Source: Halobacillus litoralis (GTDB lineage: Bacteria > Bacillota > Bacilli > Bacillales > Halobacillaceae). Taken from it: a stretch of DNA of 64,000 nt. Position 1 is the stretch's first letter. Each line of letters starts with the position of its first letter. Location: NCBI RefSeq assembly GCF_020524025.1, contig NZ_JAIVKN010000003.1:1-64000 (forward strand), in the 5' to 3' direction. Below the pieces are notes generated by a model. That model ran no database searches and was not told the DNA's origin. It worked only from the letters and a program-made list of their open reading frames with translations. Of the stretch, positions 44,506 to 53,200 are shown one piece after another. The translations under genes were made by a program, and so were the position numbers.

Positions 44506-44714
44506 TTTTCTTCCCCCTTTACGATTCCTTCTTATCCTCTATTTTGTTTAATCGGTTGGATAAGTACTAACTTATCACAATTTCCTATAAGTAAAAACAG
44601 GTGTGCCTGCAGACCTGAATTCCAGGTAAGAAGGTTTGTATGAAATCAACATTAAGGTTTAACAGAGGCATTTTATAAAAGTTCCAGGCCCCTCCCTTAT
44701 GTGAAGTCATTTAA

Positions 44715-45374
44715 TTAACAACAAAAATCATAGGGATGTAAAGGCAGAGAGGCCGGATAGATATAAGAGGGCTGATAGTCTGGTTCCTTCCAGTGCCAGG
44801 CCGCCAGAGCTGCAGCACACGCATCGATGGTATGACTTTCCTTCGAGAAAGACACTGGGATTTTATACATAAGTTGAGCTGGGAAAAAAAACCTCAGCAG
44901 TTGTTCCCGCAAATCTCTATCTTTTTTATATTCCAAAAATTCCTGGATTGGATTTTCTAATCTGGACCCTATAGCTGCTCCAGGATGTACCTCAACGATA
45001 TGAATCGGATGAACGGTTTCTAATTGTTCAAGCTCTCTTGTCAATCGTATGCCTCTTAAAGTCAAGTACACCATCCGGGTCATGGTAGGCGTCATAATGG
45101 ATCCAGATTTCATTCCCATTTCTTGTACAAACTTTCTAAACGCGCGGTCCTGTTCCCTGTCGCCGCCCCCGTCCTCATAAGAAAGCGGGGCATCCATACC
45201 GATGGTCACTTCGCTTTTAGACCCAAGTTCTTCGATAAATGTAAGTATATCTCTATCACTCGCAGGGGTGATATGATCCTTGTAATAGAGTTCACGGCTT
45301 ACTTCTTCAAACCATACTAAAACGGTATCTGTTTTATTACTCGGCCCAGAAAGGTCGATTCCAATATAATCCAC
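44715..45374 (-). CDS. DUF429 protein (RNase H-like fold)
   Basis: 219 aa from the GTG at 45374 (GGAGAGGG upstream). YIGIDLSGPSNKTDT at the start, GMDAPLSYEDGGGDREQDR, TPTMTRMVYLTLRG and SHTIDACAAALAAW near the end are the conserved DUF429 blocks, with acidic residues placed as in an RNase H-like nuclease fold. Activity has not been established for the family. Confidence 0.82.
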   Translation of the reverse strand: MDYIGIDLSGPSNKTDTVLVWFEEVSRELYYKDHITPASDRDILTFIEELGSKSEVTIGMDAPLSYEDGGGDREQDRAFRKFVQEMGMKSGSIMTPTMTRMVYLTLRGIRLTRELEQLETVHPIHIVEVHPGAAIGSRLENPIQEFLEYKKDRDLREQLLRFFFPAQLMYKIPVSFSKESHTIDACAAALAAWHWKEPDYQPSYIYPASLPLHPYDFCC

Positions 45375-45536
45375 GCATACCCTCTCCAATAAATTAATTA
45401 CCTTTATCAAACCAGATATGAGGAAAAGAATCTACTAATCTATTTTAAAGAGACCTGGAAAACTGGTTAGATATGGATAATAACGGGAATATACCTTATG
45501 AACTTTGGAAAAATTACTATTTTAGGAGGATAGGAT

Positions 45537-46106
45537 ATGTCTGCAAAAAAAGTATTGATTGTAACCGGTGATGCAGTCGAAGCTTTAGAAGTCTATTATC
45601 CATATTTCCGTTGTAAAGAAGAAGGATTTGAGGTGGATATTGCTGCGCCTCATCAAAAGAAACTAAATACGGTCATCCATGATTTTGAAGACTGGGAGAC
45701 CTACACAGAAAAGCCGGGATATAAAATTGAATCGAACAAGACATTTGCTGATGTCGACCCAAGCGATTATGATGCATTGATTATCCCTGGCGGCCGTGCT
45801 CCTGAACATATCCGGATGAATGAGGAGCTTCCAGGAATTGTCCGTCATTTCTTTGAGGAAGTAAAGCCAATTGCTGTGATGTGTCACGGAAGTCTTGTCT
45901 TAACAACTATTCCAGATGTTGTTAAAGGACGGAAAATGAAGGCTTATCAAGCGTGTAAACCGGAAGTAGAGAGTATAGGTGCTCAATACGTCGACGAAAT
46001 GGATTTTGTGGATGATAATCTTGTCTCTGGACATGCCTGGCCGGATCTACCTGCCATTATGAAGGAATTTGTAAAGCAGGTAAAAGGTACAACCGTTAAT
46101 ACGTAA
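45537..46106 (+). CDS. DJ-1/PfpI family protein
   Basis: 189 aa with AGGAGG upstream. Cys116-His117 in IAVMCHGSLVLT is the nucleophile elbow, IIPGGRAPEHIR carries the Gly/Arg loop, and the start KKVLIVTGDAVEALEVYYPY provides the supporting Glu. Members include glyoxalase III-type deglycases and small proteases; stress response is likely but the reaction is not known. Own terminator follows. Confidence 0.9.
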   Translation: MSAKKVLIVTGDAVEALEVYYPYFRCKEEGFEVDIAAPHQKKLNTVIHDFEDWETYTEKPGYKIESNKTFADVDPSDYDALIIPGGRAPEHIRMNEELPGIVRHFFEEVKPIAVMCHGSLVLTTIPDVVKGRKMKAYQACKPEVESIGAQYVDEMDFVDDNLVSGHAWPDLPAIMKEFVKQVKGTTVNT

Positions 46107-46117
46107 CATAAAATCAT

Positions 46118-46162
46118 AAAAAAGCCCCTGACCACCTATATTGGAGATCAGGGACTTTTTTT
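46118..46162. terminator. Terminator of the DJ-1-like gene
   Basis: AAAGCCCCTGA and TCAGGGACTTT with T-run following; between convergent genes. Confidence 0.85.
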
Positions 46163-46233
46163 ACAATTATTGAGGTGGATAGATTTCCATCTTATTCCTA
46201 CACTTAGATACTATATGATTACTGCAAGGACCC

Positions 46234-47166
46234 TTATCTTGTGACAGGAAATGAAACGCCTGTCAGACGTTCGGACTCTTCCCATAGCTTTTCTGCATCG
46301 AGAACATCGAAGGCTTCTGTTTTGGGCTTCACGATGACAGGATCCCCTTTCATTTCCATAAAGCCGGAAGGACCTAAATAACGTCCGCCTTCAATCGAAG
46401 GATCGGTAGCAGCACGAATGCCCGGCAAAGCTCCTTGCGAGGCGCTCTGTGTCATCATACGAAGAGGACGGCTGAGTATTTTAAAGAGTAGTTTGTCTTC
46501 TATATGCCTGGAAAGATTAGTTTGAGCTCCGCCGGGGTGCGCAGCCAAACTTTTGACGTCGAGTCCTTCTTTTTCGATACGTCGCTGAAGTTCATACGTG
46601 AATAGAAGATTGGCAAGCTTTGATCTGCCATAGGATTTCATAGGTGAATATCCCTTACCTTCTTCAAACATCAAGTTATCGAAGTCCATTTTCCCTGACT
46701 TGTGAGCGTTACTGCTGATGTTGACGACCCTCGAATCATCTGTTGCTTTCAAACGATCAAACAGCAGGGATGTCAAGGCAAAATGCCCGAGGTGATTAAT
46801 CCCAAGTTGTAATTCGAATCCATCCTTAGTTCTGCCATATGGAGTCGTCATGACACCGGCATTGTTTAATAATATATCCAACCGATGATAGTTCCTGTTG
46901 AAAGTTTCAGCAAACTCTTTAACTGAATTCAAGTCTTCTAAATCTAAAGACATCACATCAATGGCAGCTTCCGGATACAATCGCAAAATAGAATCCCTGG
47001 CCTTTTCACCTCTCTCAAGTGACCTTGATGCCATTATGACGGTGGCCCCTTTAATAGCAAAAGCTTTAACCGCTTCATATCCAAGTCCGCCATTTCCTCC
47101 TGTTACAATAGCTATTTTGTTCTTTAAAGATGGAATGTCTTCCATTCCCCAATGATTTAAGCTCAT
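46234..47166 (-). CDS. Short-chain dehydrogenase (retinol-dehydrogenase-like SDR)
   Basis: 310 aa. NAD(P) motif TGGNGGLG, NNAGVMTTPYG, catalytic Ser in VVNISSNAHKSG and YGRSK (YxxxK). The two long inserts and length are typical of the WWOX/retinol-dehydrogenase-like SDRs abundant in Bacillaceae. Substrate unknown. The SD before its ATG is weak (CTGGGA). Confidence 0.9.
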   Translation of the reverse strand: MSLNHWGMEDIPSLKNKIAIVTGGNGGLGYEAVKAFAIKGATVIMASRSLERGEKARDSILRLYPEAAIDVMSLDLEDLNSVKEFAETFNRNYHRLDILLNNAGVMTTPYGRTKDGFELQLGINHLGHFALTSLLFDRLKATDDSRVVNISSNAHKSGKMDFDNLMFEEGKGYSPMKSYGRSKLANLLFTYELQRRIEKEGLDVKSLAAHPGGAQTNLSRHIEDKLLFKILSRPLRMMTQSASQGALPGIRAATDPSIEGGRYLGPSGFMEMKGDPVIVKPKTEAFDVLDAEKLWEESERLTGVSFPVTR

Positions 47167-47266
47167 TTTCCCAGCCCTTTCTTCTTCATACTAATATACT
47201 GTTTACTTGTAATTACATACCCTGCACAGCGGATGTTATTCATTCACCCGAAATTATCCGCATACA

Positions 47267-47300
47267 AAAAGCGATGTCTGCCTTATCAGACACCGCTTTT
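47267..47300 (-). terminator. Terminator of the sortase gene
   Basis: AAAAGCGATGTCTG paired with CAGACACCGCTTTT, six-base loop, T-rich on the minus strand. Confidence 0.88.
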
Positions 47301-47325
47301 CATTAGATTTTTTCGCCATGGAGCG

Positions 47326-47973
47326 CTATTCGGTCACATCATCTTCATGAACCGTATACACAACAAGACGTTTATCATGAGTCCCTGCTTGTTTATTGAA
47401 TTCCCCTGTGCATGTAATTAAATTGAGCTGACGCCGATAGGAAAAACCAAAGATTTTATTGAGGGGTGCTTCTTTACGGTCATAGCTCTCAGATTTCTGT
47501 ACAATAAACGTCTGCTTCTGACCCTCAGCGTCTGTAACATTAATTTTATCTCCCGGATTCAAATCCTCCAGGTGATAAAACACAGCCGGACCTGTTTTAC
47601 TATCTACATGACCTGCCATAACAGAACTACCCTTTTCACCTGGCAGGTATCCGTCCTGATACCAGCCTACGCCATCAATACTCTTCGGTTCTCCCATCTG
47701 CCCGTTTTCATATCTTCCCACTTCTTCAATATCTGCCTGAACGTTAATTGCAGGTATGCTGATAGAAGCAGGTACGATAGCTGTATTTTCCATCTTACCT
47801 GTATTACCTGCTGACTTAACAGAACTGGAAGACTGGTTATCTAAAGCTGCTCTTAAATCTGTTTTTGACCCAACATCTGCCTCCTGTCCGCTCTTAACGC
47901 CTGCTTCAGATTCTTGAATAGTGGAACAAGCGAATAAAAACAGGAGCAAGAACAAAGGAAGGAGTTTATACAT
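47326..47973 (-). CDS. Class F-like sortase with a lipoprotein signal
   Basis: 215 aa. The N-terminus MYKLLPLFLLLFLFACS ends in a lipobox with Cys16, so it may be lipid-anchored rather than held by an N-terminal helix. The sortase catalytic triad is complete: His122 in MAGHVDS, Cys188 in LITCTGEF and Arg202 in DKRLVVYT; VGWYQDGYLPGEKG is typical of class F. The gene just upstream, in the same direction, encodes a surface protein with a C-terminal MPKTG sorting signal, its probable substrate. Confidence 0.9.
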   Translation of the reverse strand: MYKLLPLFLLLFLFACSTIQESEAGVKSGQEADVGSKTDLRAALDNQSSSSVKSAGNTGKMENTAIVPASISIPAINVQADIEEVGRYENGQMGEPKSIDGVGWYQDGYLPGEKGSSVMAGHVDSKTGPAVFYHLEDLNPGDKINVTDAEGQKQTFIVQKSESYDRKEAPLNKIFGFSYRRQLNLITCTGEFNKQAGTHDKRLVVYTVHEDDVTE

Positions 47974-48042
47974 TCAAACCACCCGCCTCTCTATCGTAAG
48001 CAACCCCTGGTAGTTTGACCAGAGGTTGGTATGTTGAATGGG

Positions 48043-49416
48043 TTATGCCTGGTTATTCTTACGTCGCACACCTACTACTACTGCAGCCAGTGCCGCTGCC
48101 ATACTGGCAAATGCAATCATCCAAGCATTTAAGCCACCTTCTTCACTCATGCCGCCCATACCCGTTTTTGGCATTTCAGTCGGCATGTCACTCGCAAACA
48201 TTTCAGGATTTTGATTCACAATCGCACCTGACAGCCCTTCACCTACCCCATACATATGAGCATAAGCTTTACGGACCTCTTCATAAGCCATGTCAAAATC
48301 ACCCTCGATATAATTATCAAAAGCACCCGTCAGCTGGTTCACGTGCATTTGAAGACCTTCCGCTGTGTTCTCTGCTTCCAAACCACCTTCTGTCGCGGTA
48401 TCAAGGAACTCTGAAAAATCTTTGCGATAGCCATCAAGAGCCGTCAGCGCCTGTTCTTTGGCTTGATCATCTTCATTAACAGAAGCTTGAACATAATCAA
48501 CAAAGAAACCTATGTGCTCTGACCACATCTCGTTAAACTGTTCCCCTGCTTCTTCTCCATACACAGAAGCAATGGCTGCTGTAAGATCTTCTGTGTTATT
48601 ATTTAACGCTCCTGCCGCTTCTTCAAAATCTTCTGCTCCGTCGCCGCCTTTCTGCATAGCAAGCACAGCTAGAGCAGCATGCTCAGAAAGCAGGTGGTTT
48701 AAGTCCGCACGAAGGTCTGCCGCTGGAGTAGCCGGGCTGGTGTTTTCAAACTTATCCGGGAATTGGTTGGTAATGGCTGTAGACAACCCTTTTCCTACCC
48801 CATACATATGATCAATGCTCATACGTAATTTTTCATAAGCTTCATCAAAGTTACCTTCTTCATAATTGTCAAAAGCTCCAATTAATTGGTTGACGTGCAT
48901 TTGAAGACCTTCAGCTAAAGCAGAAGCTTCAAGACGTTCGTCCGTAGCGGTTTCCAGGAATTGAGAAAAGTCCGCTCTGTAGTTGTCTAAATTATTCAAT
49001 GCTTCTTGACGTCCTTCTTCATTATCTTCAGCCGTTGCTTTTACGTAATCAACGAAATAGCCGATATGTTCCGACCACATATCATTAAATTGCTTCCCTG
49101 CTTCTTCACCATACACAGAAGCGATCGCACCCGTCAGATCTTGTGTATTCGCTTCTAATGCACCAGCCGCCTCTTCAAAGTCTTCCGCCCCTTGAACGCC
49201 CTTCTGCATAGTTACAACAGCAAGATACGCATGTTCAGATAAGTACTGATCAAGAGTTGCTCTTAAGTCAGCTGCCGGCGTCGATACAGTGACCTTGTCC
49301 ATATTGGTATGATTTCCGTGATCATCTGCAAAAGCGGGGCTTGCTGTCGGGATTACTAAAGCTGCGGATAAAGGCAGAGCTACAAAAGTTTTTTTCCAAT
49401 TCATTTTAATGTTCAT
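48043..49416 (-). CDS. Cell-wall-anchored two-repeat surface protein
   Basis: 457 aa from the ATG at 49416 (GAGGAG eleven bases upstream; the GTG at 49428 touches the SD). Signal peptide to about ASPAFA. Two repeats of about 165 residues follow, each starting TPAADLRA and containing LSEHA, GAEDFEEAAGAL, SVYGEEAG, MWSEHIG and EGLQMHVNQL; they are helical and acidic. The C-terminus has MPKTGMGG, a hydrophobic stretch and RRKNNQA, a sortase sorting signal with MPKTG in place of LPxTG. Ligand unknown; the conserved His/Glu/Met positions could bind metal. Confidence 0.85.
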   Translation of the reverse strand: MNIKMNWKKTFVALPLSAALVIPTASPAFADDHGNHTNMDKVTVSTPAADLRATLDQYLSEHAYLAVVTMQKGVQGAEDFEEAAGALEANTQDLTGAIASVYGEEAGKQFNDMWSEHIGYFVDYVKATAEDNEEGRQEALNNLDNYRADFSQFLETATDERLEASALAEGLQMHVNQLIGAFDNYEEGNFDEAYEKLRMSIDHMYGVGKGLSTAITNQFPDKFENTSPATPAADLRADLNHLLSEHAALAVLAMQKGGDGAEDFEEAAGALNNNTEDLTAAIASVYGEEAGEQFNEMWSEHIGFFVDYVQASVNEDDQAKEQALTALDGYRKDFSEFLDTATEGGLEAENTAEGLQMHVNQLTGAFDNYIEGDFDMAYEEVRKAYAHMYGVGEGLSGAIVNQNPEMFASDMPTEMPKTGMGGMSEEGGLNAWMIAFASMAAALAAVVVGVRRKNNQA

Positions 49417-49705
49417 TTCTACATCCACTCCTCTAAATTTTTTAATTCACTAAGCTAACGAGAGGAGTTTCATTTTGGATCACAAAAAACCTAAAAAAAC
49501 TTAAAAAATGTATAATTATCTATACAGGACTCTATTAAACAAAGCGCTATTACTCCTATTACTTAAGCTGCCAGCCACTTAAAAGAAAGTATGAAATATT
49601 TTCGCATCTAGATCTATTGCATGAACCCAATCAGAATAGAGGAGATCGTATATTCTATAAAGATAGGACATAACGGTTTTGCAGAATATTAAACGGAGGT
49701 ACCAT
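49417..49705. other. Intergenic region before the TIM-barrel protein gene
   Basis: AT-rich divergent region with promoters for both sides expected. I see no RNA element. A GGAGG at 49695-49699 precedes the ATG at 49706 discussed under the next gene. Confidence 0.4.
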
Positions 49706-49739
49706 ATGAAAAGTAATAGGAAAGAAAGAAGCCGTTGCG

Positions 49740-50915
49740 ATGACTAATGAAAGTTACGTTCCTCAAGTCAAGGACGGGAAGATTAAGTCTGGTAATTTGT
49801 GGGTCCTGGATGCTTTTGATACTGACATGATTATGAACGACGTAAAAAGAATGAACTTAAATACGGTAAATGTTCCAATCCGAGTAGATATTCCCAGCCG
49901 GACTTCACTAACGATGGTCATAAATGAACAGCAGAAAGCAAAGGCAGTCAATGTGATCAATGTATTAAATGAAAATAATATTCATGTAATATTAGAGCCT
50001 TTCCCTTTTATTCAAGGAGGGAGATATGGGGAAACAGAATGGAACCCTTCTAACAAGAAAGAATGGTTTGTCAAATGGCAGACAGGTGTAATTAACCCAT
50101 TGATCGAAGACATTGCCAATGTGTACGATATTTGGGGATTTAACATTTCTTCTAATTTAGTACAATTAGAATCTATGGAAAGTGAATGGATTCAAATGAT
50201 CCAAAACACGAAAAACCAATATAATGGTAAGGTCATTTTAAGAACCAACTGGTGGTACACAGCTGTTTGGAGTCAGGAAACTCAGAACAAATTTGTAGAG
50301 AAAATCAATAGGGAATACTGGAAATATGTTGACTTTATTTCTACAGATGCCTGGTTTGAAATTACAAATACAGCTGTTCCAGATGTTACTGAAATTAAAG
50401 AGCGGTTAAAGTCAACCAATGTTTATAATAGAAACCAAAATGTATTAGAAGAGATCAATAGATTTCATGAGGTGACAGGAAAAGATATATTTTTTGGGGG
50501 ATTCAACATTCCCGCTCTGCAGTACGGGCTGCAATTTCCCTGGAACGAAGAAGTTTCAAATGTTAAGTCACCGGAAATACAAGCAAACGGTTGGCAGGCC
50601 TACAGGGAATCTCTGGAAGATCTTGACTATTTCTTAGGCTTCTCCGTCTGGGTTATTGGAAATAACGATCCGAACTACTCTTATAGAGTGCAGGATGGTA
50701 CCGTAGATATTATTCATGACTGGTTTTACGAAGAAGGCTGTTCAAGTGAAGAAATGGAAGAGCTGAAGAAGGAAATCGAACGATTAAATGCTGAAAATCA
50801 ATCTTTAAAGATTATGAGTAATCAATTAAAAATTGAAAATGTCAGTCTACAAGATCGTAATGATTTATTAGAGAACACCATCAATGAAATTAAGAATTTA
50901 CTCAATGATATTTAA
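49740..50915 (+). CDS. GH113-like TIM-barrel protein with C-terminal coiled coil
   Basis: 391 aa as read. Residues 15-330 look like a glycosidase-type barrel (NLWVLDAFDTD, LNTVNVPIRVDIPS, YDIWGFNISSNL, YVDFISTDAWFE, FFGGFNIPALQYG, FSVWVIGN), most like GH113 and phage-associated relatives. Residues 335-390 form a leucine-zipper coiled coil. No signal peptide. A better SD (GGAGG) stands before an ATG at 49706 in another frame; removing one A from the A4 after that ATG would give MKVIGKKEAVAM joined to this frame, so the true gene may begin at 49706 and carry an indel. Confidence 0.5.
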   Translation: MTNESYVPQVKDGKIKSGNLWVLDAFDTDMIMNDVKRMNLNTVNVPIRVDIPSRTSLTMVINEQQKAKAVNVINVLNENNIHVILEPFPFIQGGRYGETEWNPSNKKEWFVKWQTGVINPLIEDIANVYDIWGFNISSNLVQLESMESEWIQMIQNTKNQYNGKVILRTNWWYTAVWSQETQNKFVEKINREYWKYVDFISTDAWFEITNTAVPDVTEIKERLKSTNVYNRNQNVLEEINRFHEVTGKDIFFGGFNIPALQYGLQFPWNEEVSNVKSPEIQANGWQAYRESLEDLDYFLGFSVWVIGNNDPNYSYRVQDGTVDIIHDWFYEEGCSSEEMEELKKEIERLNAENQSLKIMSNQLKIENVSLQDRNDLLENTINEIKNLLNDI

Positions 50916-51040
50916 GTCAAATGGCCGGAATACTTTTTGTACACATCCACATGGACAAACGTTCATCAACGGCTATCCCGCATCTTTCCACAGACGGATA
51001 CGAATGGTAAGATGCACACCGCTCCTGTTCCGAATAAATT

Positions 51041-51073
51041 AAAAAACCCCTGCACATACATGCAGGGGTTTTT
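51041..51073. terminator. Bidirectional terminator
   Basis: AAAACCCCTGCA and TGCAGGGGTTTTT around CATACA, between convergent genes. Confidence 0.92.
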
Positions 51074-51085
51074 CATAATTTTAAC

Positions 51086-51880
51086 CTATAATTCTGACTG
51101 AAGAACAATATCACCTTGAGGGGTTGTATTATTCGGCTGTGGTTCTTTCGATACAGCGATCGCATCCCAAGATTTATTTCCGTCTTCCTCAAGGGTAAAT
51201 GTAACGGCACCGTTTCCGGAAGCATCCGTCATAAAGGACCCGGCAGGCTCAGGGGTCTCTCCATCAATCAGCCATACTTGATACACTTCATCCCCTTCAA
51301 GTTGAGCCAGATCCTGCACTTGGATAAGAAGCTCCTGACCAATCTTCCGTTCAATCAAGGTGGCCAGTCCTTCTCCTCCACCCTCTCCTGTCGAAGCAAG
51401 TTGTGTGCGCTGTGAAGGTTTGACTGGAGAAGACTGATCTGTCTGCCTCTCTTGAAGTTCTGATAAGGCTACTTGAATGTCTGTAAGGTTTGATTCCAAC
51501 TTTTCGTTTTGAGAAGCAAGCTGGTTTAATTGGATACCAGTAAATACATTCACACCAATAGAAAGCAATAACCCTGCAGCAAGCGCACCTGCCCAAGCCT
51601 TCCATTTACCCGTTCGAGCGTTCTTTTCTATTCTCAAAGGTTCATCAGACTTGGAATCCTCTTCTGAGAAAACTTCATCCAGAACACGTTCTCTCATACC
51701 TGGAGGTGGAGTCACTTCATTCATATAAGATGGGATGTCCCCCATAAGATCTTCTAATTCCTGCAGTTCCTCCTGACAATCAGGACATTCATTCAAATGT
51801 TTCTCAAACTCCTGTTTTTCTTTATCTGTGAGTTGATCGTTTATATAATCTATTATTTTACCGCAATATTTATCGTTCAT
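51086..51880 (-). CDS. Zinc-finger anti-sigma factor with RskA-type domain
   Basis: 264 aa from the ATG at 51880 (AAGGTGGG upstream). Residues 1-45 hold a ZAS-like H-x3-C-x2-C motif (EKHLNECPDCQEEL). One membrane segment (WAGALAAGLLLSIGVNVF, about 95-115), a coiled stretch, then an extracellular RskA-like beta domain (QVWLIDGETPEPAGSF). It should hold the sigma factor encoded just upstream inactive until an envelope signal. Its start overlaps the sigma gene by 11 bases. Confidence 0.9.
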   Translation of the reverse strand: MNDKYCGKIIDYINDQLTDKEKQEFEKHLNECPDCQEELQELEDLMGDIPSYMNEVTPPPGMRERVLDEVFSEEDSKSDEPLRIEKNARTGKWKAWAGALAAGLLLSIGVNVFTGIQLNQLASQNEKLESNLTDIQVALSELQERQTDQSSPVKPSQRTQLASTGEGGGEGLATLIERKIGQELLIQVQDLAQLEGDEVYQVWLIDGETPEPAGSFMTDASGNGAVTFTLEEDGNKSWDAIAVSKEPQPNNTTPQGDIVLQSEL

Positions 51881-52439
51881 GGACGATCCCACCTTCTTTC
51901 TCTAGATGTTCACGCAGCTTCTTTAAGGCTAAGCGTACTCTACCTTTGACCGTTCCTAACGGGATGTCACACTTTTCAGCGATTTCCCGCTGGGATAACC
52001 CTTGAAAATAAAACAAACAGATCATTCGCTGCTGTTCATCCGGCAGTGTATCTATGGCATTACGCAGCTGATCGCGTTCTTCTTTATCTTCAATGACTTG
52101 TTCCACCCCGGGCAGATCTTCATTTAGAGAGTCTCTTCCATCCCACTCCACTTCTTGTACCTTCTTCTTTCTTAGAAGATCAATGGATGCATTGCGGGTA
52201 ATAGTCAAAAGCCAGCTTGAGAACTTCCCCCGTTCTTTAACATAATGCCCGGCACCTCTTCCACGCCACAACTTTACAAACACATCCTGCATCACTTCTT
52301 CCGCTGCCTGCTTATCATTCGTCATCCGATAAGCAAAGGAGTACAGTAGTTTTTCATAACGGCTGTAGAGAGTTTCAAGGGCTGATTTATCTTTGGTCTT
52401 TATTAGCTCATATAATTCCAAATCTGTCTGTTTCGCCAT
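51870..52439 (-). CDS. ECF sigma factor (sigma-70 family)
   Basis: 189 aa with AAGGAG upstream. Region 2 (SRYEKLLYSFAYRMTNDKQ, EEVMQDVFVKLWRG, SSWLLTITRNASIDLLRK) and region 4 (LPDEQQRMICLFYFQGLSQ, REIAEKCDIPLGTVKGRVRL) are complete. It overlaps the gene for its anti-sigma factor. The regulon is not evident; no clear ECF-type self-promoter (AAC...CGT) was found upstream. Confidence 0.93.
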   Translation of the reverse strand: MAKQTDLELYELIKTKDKSALETLYSRYEKLLYSFAYRMTNDKQAAEEVMQDVFVKLWRGRGAGHYVKERGKFSSWLLTITRNASIDLLRKKKVQEVEWDGRDSLNEDLPGVEQVIEDKEERDQLRNAIDTLPDEQQRMICLFYFQGLSQREIAEKCDIPLGTVKGRVRLALKKLREHLEKEGGIVHER

Positions 52440-52610
52440 TCAAGAATCTCCTTTTAAATCCATGGTTCTCCAATTATATCTTTTTTGATCAAATCCTTCA
52501 CGGTTTATTAAGCATACGTATAAAAAAAAGAAATGGATGTGCCCTTTATGTAAAAAGTTATTAAAGACTATTTTCTTTATATTTCATCACAGATCACTTC
52601 AGGATTATCA

Positions 52611-52646
52611 AAAAGAAACACTATACTGCAGGGCAGTATAGTGTTT
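52611..52646 (-). terminator. Strong hairpin after the repeat-protein gene
   Basis: 14-bp perfect stem AAACACTATACTGC / GCAGTATAGTGTTT with a three-base loop; on the minus strand CTTTTTG follows. It lies about 60 bases past the stop of the His/Gly/Tyr-rich gene. Confidence 0.75.
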
Positions 52647-52706
52647 AGTAAATCTACTCATTTAAAGTAGTTGAGGAGATTGCGTCATCACTTCTTTGTT
52701 TTTATA

Positions 52707-52943
52707 CTAATAATACGTCCCGTATCCGTGATGGAATCCAAGACCAGGTGAATAACCGCTGTGTCCATGGTGATACCCGTATCCAGGTACGTAGCTGCCA
52801 TGCCCGTGATGGTACCCGTATCCTGGAACATACGTACCGTGCCCATGGTGATAACCGTACCCCGGAACATACGTACCGTGCCCATGATGATAGCCGTACC
52901 CCGGTACATAGGTGCCGTGTCCATAATGATAGATTCGATCCAA
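52707..52943 (-). CDS. His/Gly/Tyr-rich tandem-repeat protein
   Basis: 78 aa if started at the TTG at 52943 (GGGAG eight bases upstream); the frame is open to an ATG at 52970. Almost the whole protein is a 13-residue repeat, YHHGHGTYVPGYG, present about six times and degenerating at the C-terminus (FHHGYGTYY). The 39-bp DNA repeat keeps other frames open too, which are shadows. The composition suggests a structural or metal-binding role, for example in a spore coat; this is a guess. It lies upstream of the ECF sigma gene but is separated by a hairpin. Confidence 0.6.
   Translation of the reverse strand: MDRIYHYGHGTYVPGYGYHHGHGTYVPGYGYHHGHGTYVPGYGYHHGHGSYVPGYGYHHGHSGYSPGLGFHHGYGTYY
52780..52925. 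repeat. 39-bp tandem repeats
   Basis: Near-identical 39-base units (core CATGGTGATAACCGTACCC on the plus strand) repeated three to four times with degenerate flanking copies; they encode the 13-residue protein repeat. Confidence 0.8.
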
Positions 52944-53078
52944 GCCGATCGCTCCCTTCCTTCTCCCCATAGGTTATGTGCCCCTGTAAAAAGGTGTCTG
53001 GGCTCTAGAAAAAGGAATTAACAATCATAAGTATGAATTCGGAAGGCAGCAACGCCACTTACACGAGTTTTAGATATA

Positions 53079-53096
53079 GAAGGGGACGTTCCCTTC
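53079..53096. promoter_or_regulatory. GC-rich palindrome of unknown role
   Basis: GAAGGGGACGTTCCCTTC, with GAAGGG/CCCTTC arms, in the 230-base gap between the repeat-protein gene and crtO. No T-run follows. It could be an operator. Confidence 0.3.
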
Positions 53097-53200
53097 ACTA
53101 AGACTCCCCCGGTTGTAATCTCCTATGAAAGCGGCCCTCAAATGACCGATCCCCAAGGGAATAAGAAGCATTACTATCTTATCATTAAAGAGCATCCTAT

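Noticed and set aside
48001-48030. Hairpin after the MPKTG protein gene (AACCCCTGGT...ACCAGAGGTT)
   Set aside because: One mismatch in the stem and no T-run on either strand, so not called as a terminator; the sortase gene may be co-transcribed.
52688-53021. Other ORFs over the 39-bp repeats (52688-52924 minus, 52748-52972 and 52761-53021 plus)
   Set aside because: They exist because the repeat length is a multiple of three without stops; only the His/Gly/Tyr frame has a plausible SD and start.
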